Origin: Caulobacterales bacterium
GTDB taxonomy: Bacteria > Pseudomonadota > Alphaproteobacteria > Caulobacterales > Aquidulcibacteraceae
DNA: 64,000 nt
Direction of reading: 5' to 3'
Assembly (NCBI GenBank): GCA_017303355.1
Contig: JAFLCU010000001.1
Span: 310,001-374,000, forward strand
Positions 58,923-64,000 of this stretch are shown here, piece by piece. The notes below the pieces were generated by a model. It was not told where the DNA came from. It saw only the letters and a list, made by a program, of their open reading frames with translations, and did no database searches. The stretch's first letter is position 1, and every line of letters starts with the position of its first letter. The position numbers and the translations under genes were made by a program.

Positions 58923-59360
58923 TCAGGGGCCCTTGCCCATGGTTTTTCTGCGCCGCTTCGCCTTCGCTGGCGGCTTCTTCTTTGCGGCGGCAAGCTTCTT
59001 CTTCGGCGGCGCGACATTCTTCGCCGGCCGCTTCGCGCGCACTGGCTTCGGCGCGGCCTTGGGCGCGACAGCCTTGCTGGCGGGAAGCGCGTGCAAGAAG
59101 ATGCTGGCTAAGCGCCTGATCTTCTCTTGCGTCGCCGGCTCGACCTCCTGGTCGCGGCCAGCCAGCAGGCGCACGGCGTCTATCGACACCAGCGCCGCGA
59201 CCGGGCGGCCGTAGCGATCAAAGCCAATGACGGCGTTTTCCAATTGCGCCGTTTCGAGAGCTTCGGCGAAATTCGCGCGCGCCTCCGAGGTGGAGTAAAC
59301 TTGCGCTTTCTTTTCGGCGCGCGCGGCGACCTTTTTCCGGAGCTCTCTAACAGGCTTCAT
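58923..59360 (-). CDS. Phd/YefM-like antitoxin with a Lys/Ala/Pro-rich tail
   Basis: 145 residues. Residues 20-66 (VYSTSEARANFAEALETAQLENAVIGFDRYGRPVAALVSIDAVRLL) match the Phd/YefM N-terminal DNA-binding and dimerisation fold. The last 50 residues are a histone-like tail (KAVAPKAAPKPVRAKRPAKNVAPPKKKLAAAKKK), unusual for this family. The start overlaps the stop of the upstream gene (ATGA), as in many toxin-antitoxin pairs, but the partner is not a recognised RelE or Doc toxin. It may be a true antitoxin, a nucleoid-type protein, or a relic. Confidence 0.6.
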   Translation of the reverse strand: MKPVRELRKKVAARAEKKAQVYSTSEARANFAEALETAQLENAVIGFDRYGRPVAALVSIDAVRLLAGRDQEVEPATQEKIRRLASIFLHALPASKAVAPKAAPKPVRAKRPAKNVAPPKKKLAAAKKKPPAKAKRRRKTMGKGP

Positions 59361-60100
59361 GTGAAGTCGCCCTCCAGCCGCGCGCCGAACAGAGTGATCG
59401 GCCAGAGCGGTTCAAACGCTGGTTCAATGTGGAGATTTCGCATTGTGTAGAAAGGCAGCCGTATCACGCTGTTGAGTTCTATCGGTTCGAGCCGGGCTTC
59501 ATAGGCGACAAGATGCGATCTGGCCGTCTCTATCTCCCGGAAAAGCGAGATGATCGGCGATGTCAAAGCGTCCAGGCGCGGCCAAGTCAATGCCGGTAAT
59601 CGCAAATCGCGCAATCTTGCGATGATGGGACGAGCGCCAATCATGGATTGTACGTGTCGTACAACATCGTGTCGGAAAAAAGTTCGCGCGCTCCGCAAGC
59701 ATAGATAATGCACAATTCGCTTTAATGTCGCGCGTTTCGATCGCCGCGACTGCGCCGCGCGCGCGCTCACGCGCTTGTTTCCAATGTGCCCGCCTTCGGA
59801 ACCCCCGTCGCGCCGGCCGCCCTTCTTCGGCTCGGGATGCATCACGATGTGAAGCACCCAATACCCGTCCTCGTGATCGTACTCGAGCGAGAAGCCGTAG
59901 CCATGTAGCATGAAAGCATAGCGGCCCACGGCCACGCCGTTTTGCAGCGGAAACGTGCGCGGCGCCCGCTCGATCAAGTCGTAACAATGATCAGTGAGCT
60001 CGACCATCTTCGGATGTGAGAACGGAGGCTTGCCTTCTACAAACCCCGTTCCGAAGCGGAGGCCTCTTCTGCGAATTCTTTTCTTGGGATTTTTCGCCAT
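59357..60100 (-). CDS. Unrecognised protein upstream of the Phd-like gene, possibly two fused or adjacent genes
   Basis: 247 residues from ATG 60100 (MAKNPKKRIRRRGLRFGTGF) with GAGGAA upstream. Residues 1-92 (LIERAPRTFPLQNGVAVGRYAFMLHGYGFSLEYDHEDGYWVLHIVMHPEP) look like a folded domain. Residues 95-150 are very basic and poorly coding in character. From Met153 (ATG 59644) a second ordinary stretch follows (MIGARPIIARLRDLRLPALT). A palindrome TTGTACG-TGT-CGTACAA (59648-59664) lies just before that ATG, as if a promoter/operator region had been read through. An alternative annotation is a separate 95-residue gene at 59357-59644 paired with the Phd-like gene. No family is recognised. Confidence 0.45.
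   Translation of the reverse strand: MAKNPKKRIRRRGLRFGTGFVEGKPPFSHPKMVELTDHCYDLIERAPRTFPLQNGVAVGRYAFMLHGYGFSLEYDHEDGYWVLHIVMHPEPKKGGRRDGGSEGGHIGNKRVSARAAQSRRSKRATLKRIVHYLCLRSARTFFRHDVVRHVQSMIGARPIIARLRDLRLPALTWPRLDALTSPIISLFREIETARSHLVAYEARLEPIELNSVIRLPFYTMRNLHIEPAFEPLWPITLFGARLEGDFT
59648..59664. promoter_or_regulatory. Palindrome TTGTACG-TGT-CGTACAA
   Basis: Perfect 7+7 inverted repeat with a 3-base spacer, 4 bases before ATG 59644 on the minus strand. It shares the pattern TGTAC-N5-GTACA with the site at 60219-60233, 0.6 kb upstream. It could be the operator of the Phd-like antitoxin system. Confidence 0.45.
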
Positions 60101-60218
60101 CCGCATTTCCTCGCCAAATTCTTGATGAGCGCCGCAGCCGGTTTGTGTGCGCGAAGACATCAGCAAAAGCCGAGGGCGTCAACATGTGTCGGATGCATAA
60201 CAGCCAATCCCTACATCT

Positions 60219-60233
60219 TGTACATATTGTACA
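60219..60233. promoter_or_regulatory. TGTACA-TAT-TGTACA operator-like site
   Basis: TGTAC-N5-GTACA in an AT-rich stretch 119 bases before the minus-strand gene at 60100. Its half-sites equal those of the palindrome at 59648-59664. Both suggest one dimeric regulator acting on this locus. Confidence 0.5.
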
Positions 60234-60488
60234 GAATGCTTGCGCTGGCCGCGCCGGATGGGAATGCTGCGATCGCCAGCGGGGCTGGGCTTGGCGAAAT
60301 GGCTGGCGCGCCAGCGACCGTGCAGTCGGCGGCCGCTGGCGCTTCAGCGCAACCCTACCCCTCCGCGCCGCTCCGGCCCACGCTGGCGACGCCTAAATTT
60401 TTTGAATGTTTTCGGAACTGGGATGGTCGGCGCGAGTTTTATCCGCGGCGCCGATCTACTCCCCCCGCCCAAGGCGCCACCGCAGCAC

Positions 60489-60512
60489 GGGCCGGATCGC
60501 AAGATCCGGCCC
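60489..60512. terminator. GC hairpin downstream of the phosphoesterase gene
   Basis: GGGCCGGATC (60489-60498) pairs perfectly with GATCCGGCCC (60503-60512) around a GCAA tetraloop, 22 bases past the stop of the minus-strand phosphoesterase gene. No U-tract follows on either strand, so it may be a terminator that works with Rho or a stabilising 3' hairpin. Confidence 0.45.
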
Positions 60513-60533
60513 ACTTGCGCATCTAGGGGCGGC

Positions 60534-61292
60534 TCACAATCCCATGAAATGACTGGCGAACCCGCCCTGTTCCGTCCAGGCGTGGAGCATCCAGCCGGGT
60601 TGCTCGCTGGTGCGCGGCGCGATCGGCTGGCCGTCATGCATCGCCAGCCCGTAAATCCAGGAGGTCGAAGGGGCCACGATCACCGGCGCGTGCGCGCATT
60701 GGCCGAAGGAGACGCGGTGATGGTGCCCGCAAATGACCCGGCTGACTTGAGGATGATGGGCGATCACCTCGGCGAGCAAATCCGCGTCCAGCAAGCCAAT
60801 GCGATCGAACAGGAGATCATGGGTGAGGAACGGCGGGTGGTGCAGCGCGATGATGGTGGGCTTGTTTGGCGCGGCGGCGAGCGTGCGATCGAGCCAGGCG
60901 GCGAGTTCCGGCGTGAGCAGACCATGGGTCTCGCCCGGCACGATCTGGTCGAGCACGACGATACGCACCGGAAAGTGCTCGATCACGTAGGAGAGATTGC
61001 CGGCTTGCGGCAGATAATCGTGCCCCGGCAAAAGCGCGCGCATATGGCCGCGCGCATCATGATTGCCGGGCATGAGAAAAAGCGGCGCCGGGGGATCGGC
61101 GATCGCCCGCGCCAATGCCGCGTATTCCTCGCGCAATTCGTCGTTCACGAGATCGCCGGTGAGTACAATGGCGTCGGCGCGATATGCGGCCGCCTGCGCC
61201 ATCGCCTTCTTGAGTTGCGCGGCGGCGGCGCCCGCATCGTCGGCGCGGACATGCGTGTCCGATATCTGCGCCAGAATAAACTTGCCGCTCAT
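60534..61292 (-). CDS. Calcineurin-like metallophosphoesterase (CpdA-like, 3',5'-cyclic-AMP phosphodiesterase family)
   Basis: 252 residues from ATG 61292 (MSGKFILAQISDTHV); a GTG at 61301 would add three residues. All metal-binding motifs are present: QISDTHV, VLTGDLVND, MPGNHDARGHM, LHHPPF and CGHHHRVSFG. The sequence resembles class III cyclic-nucleotide phosphodiesterases such as CpdA, but other phosphodiesters are possible. The neighbouring gene upstream encodes a class III nucleotide cyclase domain on the same strand, so synthesis and breakdown of a cyclic nucleotide may be linked here. Confidence 0.85.
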   Translation of the reverse strand: MSGKFILAQISDTHVRADDAGAAAAQLKKAMAQAAAYRADAIVLTGDLVNDELREEYAALARAIADPPAPLFLMPGNHDARGHMRALLPGHDYLPQAGNLSYVIEHFPVRIVVLDQIVPGETHGLLTPELAAWLDRTLAAAPNKPTIIALHHPPFLTHDLLFDRIGLLDADLLAEVIAHHPQVSRVICGHHHRVSFGQCAHAPVIVAPSTSWIYGLAMHDGQPIAPRTSEQPGWMLHAWTEQGGFASHFMGL

Positions 61293-61392
61293 GCGGCCCA
61301 CCCCATGCTTATGTCACGCCCTAAGCGGCGAGCATGGCGCGCCGCATGTGAATCGTCTGTGACCATGGGCACAGTGTGTGCAGTTGACAGGC

Positions 61393-62832
61393 TCAGTCCA
61401 GGGTCCGCGCGACCCGAAAGCCAACCACGGCGATGCGGCGATCGGCGGGCGCGGATTGGCGCGCGGCGGCGCGCAGGACATTGGCCGGATCGGTGAAGCC
61501 GCCGCCGCGATAGACGCGACGCGCGCAATTGTCAGCCTGCACCGCGCCGCCATCGATTGGGGCCCGCTCGTAATTGGCGACGTAGCAATCCTCGACCCAC
61601 TCGCCGACATTGCCATGCACGTCGAACAAGCCCCACGCATTGGCGGCGTGCTCGCCCACTGGCGTGGTTTGCCGCGTACGGAATGTGGCGTCCGTGGCGG
61701 TGACGCGCGGACCGAAGGCGTAGGCCTCGCCGGCGCCGGCGCGCGCGGCGTATTCCCATTCGGCTTCGCTGGCCAAGCGATAGCGCAAGCCGCCGGCCCT
61801 CTCGTTCAGCCAATCGAGGTAAGACTGGATGTCGTTCCACGACACGCCCGTGACCGGGCGCGCGCCGCGGCCCCAGCCGCTATCGGGCGGTGAAAACCCG
61901 CCGCAACCGCCGGCCGCCAGGCACGCATCCCATTGCGCGAACGTGACTTCATATTTGCCGATCGCGAACGGCGAGATCGACACCTCGTGCTGCGGGCCTT
62001 CATCGCGGCCGCGCCCGGCTTCGCCAGCGGGCGAGCCCATGGTGAAGATGCCGCCGGGCAACACGACCATCTCGGGGCACGTCTCGCAATCGCTGAATTG
62101 ATAGCCCGCGGCGTAGGTCGGCCCGCTCGTGCGGATTTCCGGTTGTTCGTCCCCGAGCGCGCCGGTCTCGACTGGCGCCGCGACCGCGTCAGGCTGTTCG
62201 GACGGCATGAATTGCTGGGTGAAGCGCCAGATGCTTGGCGCGAAATAGGCGCCGATCGCCAAGAGCGCGACGGCCGCGCCCATCGACGCATAGCGCCGCG
62301 TCGCGCGCATGAACCGCTGGCGCTTGGAGAGAATTTCGAACGTCTGCACGCGCTGCTCGATATTATCGAGCGGCTTTTGCCCACGCGATTGGAACGCCGC
62401 CGATGGCGACGAACGCGCCATCGACCGAAACTCGGCGGAGACCAAGGCCGTGCCGGGTTCGGCCAATTCCTGCAAACGCGCGGCGACGTTCACGCCATGG
62501 CCGAGCAGATCATTGGTCGCGGTGACGACAACGTCGCCCACGTGCGCGCCGACGCGGATCGGCGGCTCGCCCTTCAAGCGTTTGTCGAGAATATCTTGCA
62601 CGGCGCCGAGTGCGGCGCCCGCTGAACCGAACTCAAGCATGAAGCCGTCGCCGGCTGTGTTGAAGAGCCGCCCGCCATTCTTGGCCGCGACGCTTTCAAT
62701 CCGCGCACGCAGGTTTTCCACCTTGCGCGCGGCGTTGCGCTGGTCGCGCTCGGACATTGTCGAGAACCCGACGATGTCGACCGCCACGATCGACGCCAAA
62801 CGGATTGTCCGTTCGTCAGTATTTTCCACCAC
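61393..62832 (-). CDS. Class III adenylate/guanylate cyclase fused to a formylglycine-generating-enzyme-like (SUMF1) domain
   Basis: 479 residues. The cyclase domain (10-170) has VAVDIVGFSTMSERDQ and NTAGDGFMLEF with both metal Asp residues, and LLGHGVNVAARLQELAEPGTALVS with the transition-state Asn/Arg. A single membrane helix follows at about 180-205 (ASMGAAVALLAIGAYFAPSIW). A linker leads to an FGE/SUMF1 domain (260-479: MVVLPGGIFTMGSPAGE, GKYEVTFAQWDACL, PVTGVSWNDIQSYLDWLNE, LASEAEWEYAARAG, FDVHGNVGEWVEDCY, VYRGGGF). The SUMF1 part would be periplasmic. Such fusions may bind a signal outside and set cyclic-nucleotide output inside. Confidence 0.88.
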   Translation of the reverse strand: MVENTDERTIRLASIVAVDIVGFSTMSERDQRNAARKVENLRARIESVAAKNGGRLFNTAGDGFMLEFGSAGAALGAVQDILDKRLKGEPPIRVGAHVGDVVVTATNDLLGHGVNVAARLQELAEPGTALVSAEFRSMARSSPSAAFQSRGQKPLDNIEQRVQTFEILSKRQRFMRATRRYASMGAAVALLAIGAYFAPSIWRFTQQFMPSEQPDAVAAPVETGALGDEQPEIRTSGPTYAAGYQFSDCETCPEMVVLPGGIFTMGSPAGEAGRGRDEGPQHEVSISPFAIGKYEVTFAQWDACLAAGGCGGFSPPDSGWGRGARPVTGVSWNDIQSYLDWLNERAGGLRYRLASEAEWEYAARAGAGEAYAFGPRVTATDATFRTRQTTPVGEHAANAWGLFDVHGNVGEWVEDCYVANYERAPIDGGAVQADNCARRVYRGGGFTDPANVLRAAARQSAPADRRIAVVGFRVARTLD

Positions 62833-62891
62833 GGCTCATATCCCCACGCCCGCGAGGATAGCCTCCTGCCCGAGGCGTTTCCACCTTTCTG

Positions 62892-64000
62892 CTAGTGGCC
62901 TGAATCCGCGATGAGCAAAAGCGCGCTCATGTTCTGGATGAAGGTTCCCGTTGAAATGCCTGTTACGGGGGCGTCGGTCACGTAGGGCGAGGTGTCGAAG
63001 CGGTCGCCGACCAGGGTTTGGGAGAAATCGCCGGGCGAAGGGGTTGCCGGGGGCTCGCCCGCATAGGGCTGGGAGGTGGAGCTGAGCGGTGTGGGCCAAT
63101 AGCCCTCGGCGTTCAGGCCGGCGATCAGCTCGCGGGTGCGTTCTGGCGTTGGGCGCTCGAAGCTTTGGCCGCCGGCGTTTGAGGTCATGTCGGAGACTTC
63201 GATATTCTCGGTGGTGAAGAAACGCGGCAGCTCGAAGCCGGCTTGTGGGCGCAGCGGCGAGGACGCGCGGAGCAGATCAGGCGACGCGGCGCGCAAACGT
63301 TCGTAACGCGCACGCAGAGCTTCGATATTGATCGCGCGCCATTGCGAGTAATGCGTGATCGGTTTGGCCGGATCGTAATTCCAATAATATGCGCCGCTCG
63401 CCTGGTTCGAGCCGCGACGATGATTGATGCGCGCGCGGTTCGTGCCGAGTTCGATGAAGGTTGGATATTCGCGGCCGCGTACTTGGATTTGATCGGCGGG
63501 CAAGCGCACCGATTGCAGCCAATCGAGCGCTTCGGGAATACGCGCGATGAAGCGCGCCTCGCCCGTCCATTCATAGAAATCCATCATTTGCGCGATATTG
63601 CCGGCGCTCGTGTGCGTGGCCAGCGCGTCGGGCTCATATGAGCGCGCGCCGATCGGCAGAAGCGTTTCGTGATGGTGCTGCAAGCCCCAGCCCGCTTGTG
63701 GCGCGGGTTGTTGCGTGACGATGAAAATCTCCATTGCGCGGCGGATCGCGGCCAAGGCGCGCTCATCGCCGAGCGTATGATAGACCATCAGCAGGAATTT
63801 GATGTTCTCATCCGCGACCGCGTCGTTGAAGGTGATATAGCGGGTATAGTCTGGATGGCCGTGCAGCGACGGCGCGTCGTTCACGAACGGAAAACGCTGC
63901 GGCCAGCCGCCGTTTTCGTATTGGCTATCGAGCACAAACGAGATCGCGCGCTCCAGCGGCGCGCGCAAACGCGAGGAGCGGCGCTCCAAATAAAGACGCA
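62892..64000 (-). CDS. Pectate lyase, polysaccharide lyase family 10 (5' end outside window)
   Basis: About 369 residues up to the right edge, where the frame stays open (RLYLERRSSRLRAPLERAI), so the N terminus is missing. FVLDSQYENGGWPQRFPF and the (alpha/alpha) repeats with HTSAGNIAQMMDFYEWTGE, LDWLQSVRLPADQIQVRGREYPTFIELGTNRARIN and YYWNYDPAKPITHYSQWR are typical of PL10. The C-terminal 60 residues are Ser/Thr/Pro-rich with an unusual alternative end. It would cleave polygalacturonate; plant matter degradation is implied. It lies 60 bases upstream of the cyclase gene on the same strand, without an obvious link. Confidence 0.85.
   Translation of the reverse strand, partial: RLYLERRSSRLRAPLERAISFVLDSQYENGGWPQRFPFVNDAPSLHGHPDYTRYITFNDAVADENIKFLLMVYHTLGDERALAAIRRAMEIFIVTQQPAPQAGWGLQHHHETLLPIGARSYEPDALATHTSAGNIAQMMDFYEWTGEARFIARIPEALDWLQSVRLPADQIQVRGREYPTFIELGTNRARINHRRGSNQASGAYYWNYDPAKPITHYSQWRAINIEALRARYERLRAASPDLLRASSPLRPQAGFELPRFFTTENIEVSDMTSNAGGQSFERPTPERTRELIAGLNAEGYWPTPLSSTSQPYAGEPPATPSPGDFSQTLVGDRFDTSPYVTDAPVTGISTGTFIQNMSALLLIADSGH

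Larger units (their letters stand above)
60101..60533. other. Intergenic region without a convincing gene
   Basis: The 433 bases hold the palindromic site at 60219-60233 and the hairpin at 60489-60512. A plus-strand reading frame from ATG 60236 (96 codons) is Ala/Pro/Arg-rich with no family resemblance and is not called. The region around 60180-60240 is noticeably AT-richer than its surroundings, as expected for a promoter. Confidence 0.5.

Noticed and set aside
60236-60526. Plus-strand reading frame starting just after the TGTACA site
   Set aside because: Low-complexity Ala/Pro/Arg product with no family resemblance; kept only as a remark in the intergenic entry.
60240-61496. Plus-strand open frame of 418 codons across the phosphoesterase gene
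   Set aside because: The minus strand has all calcineurin-like motifs in order, so this is a shadow frame.

Overview
The window is a GC-rich, gene-dense stretch of chromosome from an alphaproteobacterium. The evidence is the gene block ribonuclease D / lptC-lptA-lptB / rpoN / hpf / ptsN, which in this class is normally contiguous, together with a Ku/LigD end-joining pair, GGAAC-N16/17-CGTT type (EcfG-like) promoter sequences and many lipoprotein or leaderless-looking starts. The style fits Caulobacterales/Hyphomonadaceae-like bacteria, but no marker gene fixes the genus. No prophage, insertion sequence with a transposase, plasmid function, rRNA or CRISPR array was seen. The only RNA gene found is a tRNA-Leu(CAG).

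Layout. 1-7.1 kb: catabolic and transport genes (end of an MFS exporter with a monooxygenase-like tail, a flavin reductase with a MarR-like regulatory tail, a TauD/TfdA dioxygenase, a divergent MFS transporter, a fumarate-reductase/KstD-like flavoprotein, a CitE-type lyase and a MaoC-type hydratase). 7.4-12.2 kb: tRNA-Leu, a metallopeptidase-like lipoprotein, an acyl-CoA synthetase, an RNase D-type exonuclease and a small membrane protein. 12.1-17.4 kb: a tyrosine/homogentisate catabolic operon on the minus strand (hpd, a periplasmic asparaginase-type lipoprotein, a VOC metalloenzyme, maiA, fahA) with a divergent MarR regulator and a palindromic operator between them; hmgA is not in it. 17.4-19.1 kb: a DUF4168 protein and a PQQ-type sugar dehydrogenase lipoprotein, separated by a strong UUCG hairpin terminator.

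19.2-27.8 kb: LPS export (lptC, lptA, lptB), sigma-54, then an accessory insertion (a DUF4160 / DUF2442-XRE / DUF433 toxin-antitoxin-like operon with a perfect palindromic operator, a DUF2785 lipoprotein, an EamA transporter), then hpf, ptsN and a membrane-anchored hexapeptide acyltransferase. 27.9-35.3 kb: leucine degradation (isovaleryl-CoA dehydrogenase, an MDR oxidoreductase, both methylcrotonyl-CoA carboxylase subunits) with a divergent LysR regulator. It contains a curious duplicated start of the biotin-carboxylase gene and several palindromic repeats. 35.4-39.0 kb: ku and ligD, with an EcfG-like promoter before ku.

39.0-45.1 kb: a lipoprotein, an enoyl-CoA hydratase, a HAD hydrolase, a DUF72 protein, and a three-gene operon matching the URC pyrimidine-degradation route (URC1-like GTP cyclohydrolase II homologue, DUF1688/URC4, uracil phosphoribosyltransferase). 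45.1-51.1 kb: 2-oxoacid:ferredoxin oxidoreductase (korA, korB), a C39-like peptidase with a small membrane partner, and a GltD-like iron-sulfur flavoprotein that could link ferredoxin to NAD(P)H. 51.2-59.4 kb: a fumarylpyruvate-hydrolase-like enzyme, a 1200-residue DUF2339 membrane protein, glutathione-dependent formaldehyde detoxification (class III alcohol dehydrogenase and S-formylglutathione hydrolase) and a Phd/YefM-like antitoxin with an unknown partner. 60.5-64 kb: a calcineurin-like phosphoesterase, a class III cyclase fused to a sulfatase-modifying-factor domain, and a PL10 pectate lyase cut by the window edge.

The most unusual items are the URC-type operon, the three-gene toxin-antitoxin-like module with its palindrome, the synonymous-diverged duplicate of the biotin-carboxylase start, the paired TGTAC-N5-GTACA sites near the Phd-like gene, and a family of long palindromic repeats at gene ends. 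All functional calls rest on reading protein sequences by eye, with no database search.
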